From Irpex lacteus (lineage: Eukaryota > Basidiomycota > Agaricomycetes > Polyporales > Irpicaceae): a stretch of 14,564 nt of DNA. Shown in pieces: positions 1 through 7,264 of this stretch (its first letter is position 1; every line of letters starts with the position of its first letter). Location of the stretch: NCBI GenBank assembly GCA_001986395.2, contig MQVO02000210.1:1-14564 (forward strand), in the 5' to 3' direction. The notes beneath the pieces were generated by a model. It did not search any database. It was not told the origin of the DNA and worked only from the letters and a program-made list of their open reading frames with translations. The position numbers and the translations under genes are program-made.

Positions 1-57
1 AATAATTAAAAAAAAAAAGAAATAATGAAAATAAAAAGGAAAAAAGGCATGTACTTT

Positions 58-89
58 CCTTTTGTTTTTTTTATTAAAAAAACAAAAGG
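58..89. repeat. GC-clamped T/A palindrome
   Basis: A near-perfect hairpin with CCTTTTG on the left arm and CAAAAGG on the right arm around a T-run and an A-run. It is one of a family of short hairpins with a CC...GG clamp and T-run/A-run arms scattered through the window (also 3642-3667, 4302-4331, 8882-8906, 12850-12872, 13551-13580). GGCAT lies on both sides of this copy. Confidence 0.7.
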
Positions 90-167
90 CATAACATATC
101 ACTGTAACAATCAAAAATGGTCCTTTTTATGTCTTTTTATTTTAAGAAAATAAATCAAATAAATAAG

Positions 168-209
168 CCAGCCCTCCCCACTATCCACTTTCTTAGCTTG
201 GATGGCTGG
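168..209. repeat. GC-rich hairpin cluster
   Basis: CCAGCC at 168-173 can pair with GGCTGG at 204-209. The loop carries CTCCCCA and CCACTTT, the kind of GC-rich text that stands out against the AT background and recurs in the loops of the hairpin elements further along. No gene is seen in 1-256. Confidence 0.4.
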
Positions 210-256
210 TGGGAAAAGGAGGATAGAGGATATTTATTATTTTTTATTTAGGCGAT

Positions 257-325
257 TTTCTCTTTTGGACTCGAACCAAAATTAACATTTTAGAAGAATG
301 CTGTTCTACCATTAAACTAAGAGAA
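257..325 (-). tRNA. trnR(ucu): tRNA-Arg (anticodon UCU)
   Basis: On the minus strand a full cloverleaf can be drawn. The 7-bp acceptor TTCTCTT pairs with AAGAGAA. The anticodon stem GCATT/AATGT encloses the loop CTTCTAA, giving anticodon UCU, which reads AGA and AGG. The T loop is TTCGAGT. AGA is the main arginine codon in the AT-rich genes of the window (for example nad6), so this is the expected major arginine tRNA. Confidence 0.9.
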
Positions 326-450
326 AAAAAATATTAAGTATTTATTATCGGCTTGTATTAAATTATTATATTAATTTCTCTACTCCCCTTTTTATAATAT
401 AAGAAAATAATCCAATAAATACTACCCACTAAATACTTTCCACATTATAG

Positions 451-499
451 CCTCCACCCTCTTAATCTTTATTTAATAATACAGTGGATATTGTGGAGG
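451..499. repeat. GC-rich inverted repeat
   Basis: CCTCCAC at 451-457 is the reverse complement of GTGGAGG at 493-499. The spacer contains GTGGATATT. This is an isolated GC cluster in the AT-rich spacer between trnR(ucu) and trnC. Confidence 0.4.
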
Positions 500-554
500 T
501 GATAAGGATTAAATAAAAAATTAGGATAGAGGGCATTAGGATAAAAAGAATAAA

Positions 555-626
555 AGGGTTAAGAAGGAATTGAACCTTAATATAAGTTTTGCAGACCTAC
601 TACAGAACCATCTGTAAACTCAACCC
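555..626 (-). tRNA. trnC(gca): tRNA-Cys (anticodon GCA)
   Basis: Minus-strand cloverleaf. The acceptor GGGTTGA pairs with TTAACCC with one G-U. The anticodon stem TAGGT/ACTTA surrounds the loop CTGCAAA, giving GCA. The T loop is TTCAATT. The first pair of the T stem is a mismatch. A small GC hairpin (GCCACT/AGTGGC, 630-649) lies directly upstream of the tRNA 5' end. Confidence 0.88.
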
Positions 627-912
627 ATAGCCACTTTGTGGTCAGTGGCTTGATACTTTTTTATTTAAATTTAATTTAAAATAAAAAAGAAAATAATAAT
701 GAGAGTATTAGCCCCAGATTAATTAATTTTATCTGAATATATATATCCCTTTTACTATGTATAATTTAATAAATTTAAAAAAAATTCCGTTTTAAGTTTG
801 ATGGGCAAATCAATTTGTATAACTTTTCCAAATTTAAAATCTAACAAGCAATAATTTGTTAGAGTTCAAATGAGTAACTATAAAATAGTATGTAAAAATA
901 ATTATATATTAA
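627..912. other. Non-coding spacer with a motif shared with 9079-9125
   Basis: No gene is seen. A GC hairpin lies at 630-649 with CCACTTTGTGG in it, the motif found in the GC-rich loops at 2381-2481, 12873-12939 and 13948-14037. CTAACAA/TTGTTAG can form a hairpin at about 840-861. TTCCG at 785 followed by GATGGGCAAA at 800-809 recurs upstream of the reverse transcriptase gene (9079-9125). Confidence 0.4.
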
Positions 913-983
913 ATTAATTAATTATCCCGGTATTATTAAAATTTAATTAAATTAAATTTTAATTAGAGCCTAGTTTTTTTAGG
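913..983. repeat. Nested hairpin element, degenerate left arm
   Basis: The 29-base inner palindrome is at 935-963: a 14-base arm ATTAAAATTTAATT, a one-base loop A, and the reverse-complement arm. It is followed by AGAGCCTAGTTTTTTTAGG, the right arm of the outer hairpin unit. The left arm (AATTATCCCGG, about 920-930) is diverged from the CTAATTATTTCATCCGC seen in the copies at 7870 and 13592. The LAGLIDADG fragment starts just after it. Confidence 0.75.
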
Positions 984-1002
984 TAAAATAAATATAGTTT
1001 GG

Positions 1003-1270
1003 TGAGCACTCAATTTTCTATGGAAGTCCTATTCTCAACTTGTAGGTCACCACCTAGGAGATGGTTCTCTGGCTATGACACAAACATCTATTATTCCGTA
1101 TTTTTTTTAATGGACTCAAACTGCTAAGCGGCTCAGTTATGTTTGGTCTGTTTAAACAACACTACAACATTACTACGGTCGGTTTACTCGGTATGTCTCA
1201 GCATACCAAAAGGGAATTCATGTACCATTCTTTCAAGTAATAACTCGAAATTATCCACAACTTACCTCAA
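1003..1270 (+). pseudogene. LAGLIDADG homing endonuclease fragment
   Basis: In this frame the translation contains LVGHHLGDGSL (codons at 1039-1071), the first LAGLIDADG motif with its catalytic aspartate, then SIIPYFF, WTQTAKRLSYVW and FFQVITRNYPQL. This order is typical of intron-encoded LAGLIDADG enzymes, which cut an intron-less allele to spread their intron. There are TAA stops at 1108 (after a run of eight T) and 1153, and TGA is read as Trp at 1003. Only the first half-domain remains: an outer hairpin element begins at 1271, directly after the TRNYPQL segment, and no second motif follows. No group I intron core is recognised around it. It is probably a remnant of an intron ORF that has lost its intron. 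Confidence 0.75.
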
Positions 1271-1318
1271 CCCCAAAAAAACTAGTTAGAATTAATTCTA
1301 ATTCCTAGTTTTTTGGGG
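1271..1318. repeat. Outer hairpin element interrupting the endonuclease fragment
   Basis: CCCCAAAAAAACTAG pairs with CTAGTTTTTTGGGG around a loop containing TTAGAATTAATTCTAA, itself palindromic. It is a full-length copy of the outer hairpin family with both clamps intact. It lies at the point where the LAGLIDADG reading frame ends. Confidence 0.8.
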
Positions 1319-1463
1319 ATTTATCTCTTTGTTATCGGTTCAAGAGTTTATAATTTTAATAGAATTTAAACCCCTTTGTACAAACTCACGCTTTCTTTAT
1401 CTTAAAGTAAAACGGGGGTTATACAAATTTAAATTTTATTTTTACTAAAGAAAGGGAGCCTAT

Positions 1464-2078
1464 TTATCTATTAGTAGTTTTTTTAGAGATAAATATAGGT
1501 GCTACCATTGCTAATAATAATATTAAACTAGTTATAATTAACCAGAATGCTCCTAATGTATAAAGACTTTGACCTACAGCTTGTACTTGTAAAAAGTTAA
1601 CAAAAGTAGTATCCACAGTTACTGGATTAAATGCATTAAATACAACATTAGCACTAGATATATTAGAATCTAAAAAGAATCCATTTAAATTAGTTAATGT
1701 ATTTAAAAATGTTGATAATAAAGACACATCACTAACTGTAAAAGGTGTTATAGTAAAAAATTCATAAATAAATAAAGAACCAATGGCTAATGCTAAAGGT
1801 AAATTTTTAGTATATTGACTACCAGCATCTAAAATATCTGTTAATTTTATGTTTATCATCATTATAACAAATAAGAATAAAACTGCAATGGCACCAATAT
1901 ATACAATAATATAAGAAATACCTATAAAACCTATACCCGATAAGATTAAATATCCAGCTGCATTAACAAATACAGAGATTAAAAAAATTACAGCAATTAC
2001 TGGATTTTTAGATGTAATTACTAAAACACTAGAAAGTAGAGAACCAAAAGCTAATAAATCTATAAAAATATTTTTCAT
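1464..2078 (-). CDS. nad6: NADH dehydrogenase subunit 6
   Basis: This is a 204-residue hydrophobic subunit of respiratory complex I, in the proton-pumping membrane arm in the inner mitochondrial membrane. The frame is intact, from ATG at 2078 to TAA at 1464-1466. The conserved Nad6 core is clear: NPVIAVIFLISVFVNAAGYL (residues about 25-44) followed by GIGFIGISYIIVYIGAIAVL, the helix with the pi-bulge, then FVIMMINIKL. About five membrane segments can be seen, the last at residues about 177-198. Codon use is strongly A/T-ending (TTA, AGA), as expected for a resident gene. It is the only protein gene in the window with no visible lesion. Length is within the usual fungal range (roughly 200-250 residues). 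Confidence 0.95.
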   Translation of the reverse strand: MKNIFIDLLAFGSLLSSVLVITSKNPVIAVIFLISVFVNAAGYLILSGIGFIGISYIIVYIGAIAVLFLFVIMMINIKLTDILDAGSQYTKNLPLALAIGSLFIYEFFTITPFTVSDVSLLSTFLNTLTNLNGFFLDSNISSANVVFNAFNPVTVDTTFVNFLQVQAVGQSLYTLGAFWLIITSLILLLAMVAPIFISKKTTNR

Positions 2079-2380
2079 GTTAAAGTTTAAATTTTGATTT
2101 AGCCTATATAATTTATTTTATAAGATAAAATTATACTCGATTATATTTTACCTTTAACTATATCCTATGATTTTATTAAAAAAATATACAATCAGTGGAT
2201 GCTGTTCCCTTCCCCTTTGTCCATCCCATTTTATAATTAAAAAGGAGAGAAGGAAAAAGAGTAGTGGTTAGATAATTGCTAATATATACAGACAAAAGGC
2301 TGTAGACAAGATAATAAATATATCAAGTAGGTTTAACCTAGAATATTTGATAAAATAATATTTTATATAATAAATATAAC
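2079..2380. other. Non-coding spacer
   Basis: No gene, tRNA or convincing open frame is seen. It is AT-rich with one GC-rich patch (about 2193-2232, CAGTGGATGCTG then CCCTTCCCC and CCATCCC). It probably contains the 5' leader of nad6, but I recognise no promoter. Confidence 0.4.
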
Positions 2381-2481
2381 AAAAAAACTAATTATTTCTG
2401 TCCACAATCCAATCCACACTCCACTCCACAATCCACAAAGTGGGCTGGGGTGGAGTGGATTGGGCTGGACCTAGTTTTTTT
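2381..2481. repeat. Outer hairpin element with a long GC-rich loop
   Basis: The left arm AAAAAAACTAATTATTTCT and the right arm CCTAGTTTTTTT are those of the outer hairpin family, but the loop is about 70 bases of GC-rich text: alternating TCCACA-type units followed by CCACAAAGTGGGCTGGGG and GGAGTGGATTGGGCTGG, which can pair back on the first half. The loop is related to those at 12873-12939 (inverted orientation) and 13948-14037. Confidence 0.75.
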
Positions 2482-2661
2482 ATGACTAATTTATTTAATT
2501 ATACAATTTCTATTCCCTTATTTTTATTTTGTAAAGAAAAAGAGAATGAGACTAAATAATTAAATAAAACTCTATAATTTTTCTTTATTTTTAATATTTT
2601 ATTTAAAATAAAGGATAGGAGAGTAAAAAGTAAAGTATACTTATTTAGTTTATTTTATTAT

Positions 2662-2741
2662 CGGAATAGAGAGGAATCGAACCTCCAAGGGTTGCCCCAG
2701 ACAATTAGCAATCGTATTAACTTACCAGTGAAAACTATTCC
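2662..2741 (-). tRNA. trnS(gcu): tRNA-Ser (anticodon GCU)
   Basis: Minus-strand class II tRNA. The acceptor GGAATAG pairs exactly with CTATTCC. The anticodon loop TTGCTAA gives GCU, reading AGC and AGU. A long variable arm (CTGGGGCAACCCTTGG) follows, as expected for serine, and the T arm GGAGG-TTCGATT-CCTCT is intact. The first pair of the anticodon stem is a mismatch. Confidence 0.88.
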
Positions 2742-2750
2742 TTAAATATA

Positions 2751-2789
2751 GCCTTATTTCTTTTTTATTTCTTAAGAAAATAAAAAGGC
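2751..2789. repeat. GC-clamped A/T hairpin between trnS and atp9
   Basis: GCCTTATTTTC-type text on the left pairs with GAAAATAAAAAGGC on the right, with CTTAAG at the tip. It sits between trnS(gcu) and the end of atp9 and could act in RNA processing, but nothing in the sequence proves this. Confidence 0.5.
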
Positions 2790-2879
2790 TTAATTAAATT
2801 AATAAAGGTAAGTGCGTATGGGGTATAATACATAATATAATTTTACTAAACTATATTATAAAATACATACCTGATACTA

Positions 2880-3100
2880 TTATGAGTATAATAATAAGAA
2901 AGCGATCATTAAAGAGAATAATCCAGTTGCTTCGGCTAGAGCAAATCCTAAGATTGCGTAACTGAATAATTGATTTTTAATTTGAGGGTTTCTTGCTGTT
3001 GATGCAATTAAAGAAGAGAAGATTAATCAATCCCTGCTCCTGCTCCAATTAAACCAGAGCAAGCTAATCCTGCTCCTAAATATTTAGCTGCTGTTAACAT
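2880..3100 (-). CDS. atp9: ATP synthase subunit 9 (c-ring), one-base frameshift
   Basis: Atp9 is the proteolipid that forms the proton-carrying c-ring of mitochondrial ATP synthase. From ATG at 3100 the frame reads [20 protein letters not shown], the first helix with its glycine-rich core. In another frame (3027-2880) the conserved second helix reads [20 protein letters not shown], with the essential proton-binding Glu, then [16 protein letters not shown] and TAA. The two halves are separated by one missing base at about 3028: ATTGATTAATC stands where family members have ATT GGA TTA ATC, so GG has become G. As written the product stops after 25 residues; with the base present the protein would be 73 residues, the usual fungal size. 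Either this is an assembly homopolymer error or the copy is inactive. Everything else is well conserved, which favours error or a very recent lesion. Confidence 0.85.
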
Positions 3101-3354
3101 ATTTAAAATATGAGAACAGTAAGATAGTGTCTGAAATTAGAAATTAAATAACTAATATCAAAGTTATAAGAATCCTTTACCCCCTTTACTTCCTTATCAT
3201 TTTCCTTAATAAGGAAAAATGGCATAGGAAGATATGATAGAGGGGTATGGACATAATTCCTTTTATATCCTTATATATTTTTATTTTTTGTATTTTCCCT
3301 TTTTATTTTTTTTAAAAGGGGGTATAAAATTAAAAAAAGGGGTAAAGTAAATAG
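3101..3354. other. Non-coding spacer upstream of atp9
   Basis: AT-rich spacer with several short inverted repeats, notably CCCTTTTTATTTTTTTTAAAAGGGGG-type text at about 3297-3321. It should hold the atp9 leader on the minus strand. No gene is seen. Confidence 0.4.
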
Positions 3355-3591
3355 TTTAATTTAATTTATCTAACTTTAAATAAGATTACACGACGACTAC
3401 CTTCTAATACAGTACCTGTATTTACTGAAAAGGATGGTGTATGTGTACAACATAATTCCATGGAACAAGTAGCAGTTTGGCTAAGTGGACAACTAGATCG
3501 TGATGTAAACCTCGACAAGTCTCACTGGCAGCTAAGAGCCCAACTCGAAGTGTGTCAGGGTATCGTATTATTCGTTCTAACACACCTCTAG
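3355..3591 (+). CDS. Unassigned open frame of 78 codons, no ATG start
   Basis: An open frame follows a TAG at 3352 and ends in TAG at 3589. It contains KITRRLPSNTVPVFTEKDG and later WLSGQLDRDVNLDKSHW; the only ATG is internal (3460). I do not recognise it. Base composition is more balanced than in its surroundings, and it uses CGA and CTA codons, like the nad2-like fragment at 3935, unlike nad6. Two minus-strand frames over the same bases are also largely open, so coding status is uncertain. It could be a fragment of a captured gene. It lies between the divergent atp9 and trnR(ucg). Confidence 0.25.
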   Translation, partial: FNLIYLTLNKITRRLPSNTVPVFTEKDGVCVQHNSMEQVAVWLSGQLDRDVNLDKSHWQLRAQLEVCQGIVLFVLTHL

Positions 3592-3641
3592 GTTACTCTA
3601 AGAACTTTGATGATAAGTCATAGTGCTACTCCCTCTCCTCC

Positions 3642-3667
3642 CCTTTTTTTATATTAAAAAAAAAAGG
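3642..3667. repeat. GC-clamped T/A palindrome
   Basis: CCTTTTTTT, then ATATT, then an A-run ending in GG. A member of the T-run/A-run hairpin family; it is located just upstream of trnR(ucg). Confidence 0.65.
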
Positions 3668-3721
3668 ATAAGCAATAATTATATAATTATGTGATTTGTA
3701 TAGTATAGCGATTATTTGATG

Positions 3722-3791
3722 TCGCCTTTCGTATAATGGTAGTACACTGTCTTCGAAACAGTGAATATAGGTTCGATTCCTATAAGGCGTT
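3722..3791 (+). tRNA. trnR(ucg): tRNA-Arg (anticodon UCG)
   Basis: The acceptor CGCCTT pairs with AAGGCG; the outermost position appears as T opposite T, so the exact end is uncertain by a base. The D arm is GTATAATGGTAGTAC. The anticodon stem ACTGT/ACAGT is perfect around the loop CTTCGAA, giving UCG for CGN codons. The T arm ATAGG-TTCGATT-CCTAT is intact. CGA codons are scarce in nad6 but frequent in the two fragments on either side of this tRNA pair. Confidence 0.85.
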
Positions 3792-3801
3792 GTGACATAT
3801 G

Positions 3802-3871
3802 GCGAGTATAGTATAGTGGTTAGTATGTCTTCTTCAAGTAGATGGCTTCAGTTCGATTCTGAATACTCGTA
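3802..3871 (+). tRNA. Glu-like tRNA with a shortened or altered anticodon loop
   Basis: The acceptor GCGAGTA pairs with TACTCGT, the D arm is GTATAGTGGTTAGTAT and the T arm TTCAG-TTCGATT-CTGAA is intact. The body is typical of tRNA-Glu (UUC). The anticodon arm is odd. Read with a 7-base loop, GTCTT/TAGAT encloses CTTCAAG, which would place UCA (Trp) at the anticodon, with a T-T pair closing the loop. Read with the pairing TCTTC/GTAGA, the loop is only TTCAA; two more T would make TTTTCAA with the expected UUC. It may be trnE with a shortened T-run, or a decayed or recoded tRNA. It starts 11 bases after trnR(ucg). Confidence 0.6.
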
Positions 3872-3934
3872 TTATCACACCCTTGACGTTCTCACTTTCG
3901 CCTTCTTTAATAAGAATTGTCAGCGACCACAGCG

Positions 3935-4144
3935 ATGCTAGTACTAAGTATTTTCTCTCTTATGATGGCCGTAGCGCTTCCTAACGTACAACTATCTCCT
4001 ATTCTACTAACTCGAGTAACTTCACTAGTACTACTTTACACTGCTGCACTATCTTATAATGCTCTAGATCTTCAAGGTATTGGGGAAGGTGGTGAAGGAA
4101 ACTTATCTTTGATTCCGATACTTTTTAAGAACTCAGACAGGTGA
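3935..4144 (+). pseudogene. nad2-like N-terminal fragment
   Basis: From ATG at 3935 the frame gives MLVLSIFSLMMAVALPNVQL, then SPILLTRVTSLVLLYTAALS and YNALDLQGIGEG. This follows the N-terminal pattern of fungal Nad2 (complex I): a first hydrophobic helix, an N-x-x-x-SP/P-I-L-x-TR-I block, a second helix ending in SYN, then IGxG. After about residue 55 the resemblance stops, where Nad2 would continue into GIYGGLFH-type sequence, and the several hundred remaining residues are absent. TGA at 4142 would be read as Trp, and the frame then stays open to TAA at 4289. Codons are unusually rich in CTA, GTA and CGA compared with nad6. I take it as a transferred or duplicated piece of nad2. The family match is from memory and moderate. 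Confidence 0.5.
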
Positions 4145-4450
4145 CAGCTTAGGCCAGTTTTTCTATTACATTACGCATACCTGGTACAAAATAAGGCTCC
4201 TTTCCTTCGCAGGCTAAAAATAAAATACTATAATAAAAAAGGTAACCAAGTATTACTTCATCCGGGCATAGAGACCTTCATTCTAAAATAACCTCCCGTT
4301 CCCTTTTTTTAAATTTTTAATTAAAAAAAGGAGAGATGATTGTTATAATTAATCGTGGTTGTTTTAACAATGAGTTAAATCCTTATTTTGTAACAGAATT
4401 TGTCGTTGCGATAGGGGTAGAGTCTTTTTCTGTTTTACTTCCCTTTTTTA
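4145..4450. other. Spacer with a small open frame
   Basis: After the nad2-like segment the sequence holds a T-run/A-run hairpin at 4302-4331 and a 39-codon frame from ATG at 4336 to TAA at 4453 beginning MIVIINRGCFNNELNPYF. I do not recognise this small frame, and it may be chance or the far remnant of an upstream coding piece. Confidence 0.3.
4302..4331. repeat. GC-clamped T/A palindrome
   Basis: CCTTTTTTT on the left and AAAAAAAGG on the right around AAATTTTTAATT. A member of the T-run/A-run hairpin family, just before the polymerase relic. Confidence 0.6.
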
Positions 4451-6256
4451 CTTAAATATTTAATTAATTATCCTAATTCTAAAATTAATCCAATTATTTT
4501 CAATGGTAAATTAATGGGAATTTCATTTAGATATAAAGATTCTGAGAAAATAATTTCTATTAAATTTAAAGATAGTTATCTATTATTGCCAATGCCGTTG
4601 AGAAAATTATGTAATTATTTCTCAGTTCCAACTGCAAAAACTTACTTCCCATTCTTATTATCTGATATAAAATATATTGGACCATTCCCTTCATTTGATT
4701 TATTTACTGAGATTTCTATAGATAAATATAATGAAATTAAAGAATTACATGGGGATAGACCATGGAGCTTCAGAGAAGAAGCAATTAAATATTGTGAAAT
4801 TGATTGTATAGCTTTATTTCAAGTTCTAGAAGCCTTTAATAATTTAATTCATTATGAATTTAAAGTTAATATCCATGGATCTCTAACTCTACCTTCTTTA
4901 GCTATGAAAATCTATAAATCTAGTTTTATGCCAAAAGATACAGTCTATCAAATTTTAGGTATAGTGGAATGGGATATTAGATAATGTTACACTGGTGGTG
5001 CTGTGGATGTTTATATCAACCATAATGGTAGAGATTTTGATATCCAAGCTCCTAAAGATAAATTATATTATTATGATATTAATTCTTTATATCCTACAGT
5101 TATGAATAATGTTGATATGCCCGTGGGGAAACCTATTGCTTTCACCGTAGATCTTTTTTAAGTATTTAATGCTGAAGAAAGAAATGATTTTAAATCTAGA
5201 AATGAGTATATTTACTTCTGTTATTGTAATATTACTAGTCCAGCTTACTTAGAACATCCGATTTTGCAAAGAAGAATAAAAACAAAAGATGGAATGAGAA
5301 CAATAGCTGGACTAGGTTCATGGACAGGTTGGGTAACATCTTATGAAATGGAAATTTGTATGCCTTTAGGTTATAAATTTGAAGTTTTAATGGATATAAA
5401 TTTAACAAACAAAATATATTCAAAAATTATGTAGAAAAACTATATAATATTAGAATGAATTATCCAAAAAGTGACCCAATTAATTTAATAGCCAAATTAT
5501 TAATGAATTCACTGTATGGTAAATTCGGAATGAAATCTGAAAGTAATTGTGTAGAAATATTTAATTCTCGCAATAGTTCAGATGTTGATTCATTACAAAA
5601 TCTTCAAAGAAATCATGCTGAACTTATTTAGGATATTATTAGAGTAGGTAACCATTTTATAATCTCTACAAGAAAAAAAACATTATCAATATAATGAAAA
5701 AGAGGATATTTATCATGGATTAGATGTAAATGTAGCAATTGCTTCCACAGTTACTGCCTGGGCTAGAAGCATAATGTCAGGAGTTAAAAATAATCCTGAA
5801 ATTAAAGTTTATTACACAGATACTGATAGTATTATAACTAATAAACCTTTAAAAAATTCTCTAGTTGGTAATTTATTAGGTCAATTTAAACTTGAATATG
5901 TGATAGATAAAGCTGTATTTTTAGCACCAAAAGTTTATGGTTTAATCACTGAATCAGGTGAACAAATTATAAAAATTAAAGGACTAACAAAGGATGCAGT
6001 TAAAGATATCTCATTCAATTAACTTCTAAATTTATTAAAAAGAGATAATAATATTCAATTAGATCAAGAAAAATGGCTTAAAGATAAATTTATGGGTACA
6101 ATTGAAATAATCAAAACTACTTATTTATTGAAAGCTACTGCAAACAAAAGATATCAATTATATGGAGAAATAGTTGATAAACAAAATTTTCCTACTGGAA
6201 TTGAATATATGACTAGATCCGCTCCATATAATTATAATGAAATTGAAATTAAATAA
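4451..6256 (+). pseudogene. dpo: Family B protein-primed DNA polymerase relic (plasmid type)
   Basis: Remnant of the DNA polymerase carried by linear mitochondrial plasmids, which uses a terminal protein as primer. In order: an exonuclease III-type motif (KYCEIDCIALF, about 4786), the YxGG motif CYTGGAVDVY (about 4985), motif A YYYDINSLYP (about 5068), motif B LIAKLLMNSLYGKFG (about 5488), motif C YYTDTDS (about 5812) and the KxY motif NKRY (about 6146). The exonuclease I region is missing, so the N-terminus is truncated. In-frame stops lie at 4982, 5159, 5629 and 6020. The frame shifts near 5392 (GG to G) and back in the A-run at 5673-5680. The protein must once have been much longer than the roughly 600 codons left. 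The polymerase catalytic motifs are intact, so decay is recent. It is followed by plasmid-type ORFs. Confidence 0.88.
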
Positions 6257-6555
6257 TTTTAATAAACCCCATGACATTCTCCCTTCCAGCTTCCCGCAAT
6301 ATCTAATAAATATAATAAAAGAGTATATCTGGTTAAATTGAGATAGAGACTATAAATTAAATAAATAAAATAGTAAAAAGTAATTATTTATTATTTAGAT
6401 TATTTTTTAGTCTGGTCTTCTATCTACTTCGGAAGGTAGAAGGGACGGAAGATAATCGGTAATTACTTGGATTTTATTTATAAATTTTATTTTATAAAAT
6501 AAAATAAGATATTAATTAAAGGTAGGTGGTTATTAATACCCTATTTAACTTTTTT
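6257..6555. other. Spacer with a GC hairpin
   Basis: No gene is seen. CTTCTATCTAC at 6417 folds with GGTAGAAG ending at 6442 (about 9 bp). AGTAATTA and TAATTACT at the outer ends (about 6379 and 6462) could extend it into a larger imperfect stem. It separates the polymerase relic from the next plasmid-type ORF. Confidence 0.4.
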
Positions 6556-7252
6556 ATGAAAATTTTTAAAAAATGGAAAATAAAAACATAAAAAAATTAA
6601 ACTTATTAACTTAAAAAAAAAGAGCTTGATACTCTTGTTAATAATCAAACTTTAAATTCTAACACAAATTTAGTAGTAGACCAAAATAATTTTAATACTA
6701 GATTCTTTTCTTCTCAACTATTCTAGCTTATATCTATAAATTACCTCTATTATCTAAATTAATTTTATTAATTTTTATTTGGTACAGTAATATGTCTTTA
6801 TGGAGTATCTTAATTAAAATAAGAAAATTATTTATAATAATCAATGCTATAATAGGTGTATATATGTCATTTAAACTAAGTGGTTTCTCTAGAAATAATA
6901 TTTTTATTGGACTATTTTCTCTAGGTAATACCTATATCGAAATAATTTATGAAGTACAAAATCAATATTTAATTCTATTTTTAATTTTCTAGATAATTAT
7001 ATACATAAACCTCAATCTAATTTATCTAATAATCCTAATGATTATAAAATTTGGAAATGGACTGAGGGTTCTTATGATACTAGACCAGTTAATCCAAATC
7101 CCTTAGGGAGAGATTCTTTAGATAATTATGATCCACCTAGATATGAATATAAACCTAGAAATGAGAATATATCTTTTTACAAAGGAAAAGATAATTTATC
7201 CTATACTCAATACATCAAAAAAAAACTAGTCATTAGAAATAATTCTAACTAG
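6556..7252 (+). pseudogene. Broken plasmid-type ORF with membrane segments
   Basis: A possible start MKIFKKWKIK (ATG at 6556) leads through an A-run into a hydrophilic segment (KELDTLVNNQTLNSNTN, about 6622). After a frame change near 6720, a hydrophobic stretch with two or three membrane segments follows (LILLIFIWYSNMSLW, then LFIIINAIIGVYMSFKLSGF). After another one-base change near 6980, a proline- and asparagine-rich tail reads NFLDNYIHKPQSNLSNNPND up to YTQYI. The tail is cut by an outer hairpin element at 7217, where the last codons KKKLVIRNNSN are element sequence. I do not know its function. Layout and position behind the polymerase relic suggest the accessory membrane ORF seen in linear plasmid insertions of basidiomycete mitochondria. 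That link is inference. Confidence 0.55.
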
Positions 7253-7264
7253 TTTTTTAGGGGT
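7217..7264. repeat. Outer hairpin element interrupting a plasmid-type ORF
   Basis: AAAAAAAACTAGTCATTAGAA on the left pairs with TTCTAACTAGTTTTTT on the right, followed by AGGGG. The left C clamp is lost or altered (CATC). It terminates the open tail of the 6556-7252 ORF. Confidence 0.7.

Noticed and set aside
3367..3450. Minus-strand frame ending TPSFSVNTGTVLEGSRR..., faintly like the segment before the copper site of cox2
   Set aside because: No copper ligands follow, it ends in TAA a few codons later and upstream similarity is absent.
5235..5423. Minus-strand frame of 62 codons
   Set aside because: It lies antisense to the polymerase relic between motifs A and B; the plus strand carries conserved sequence, so this is a shadow.
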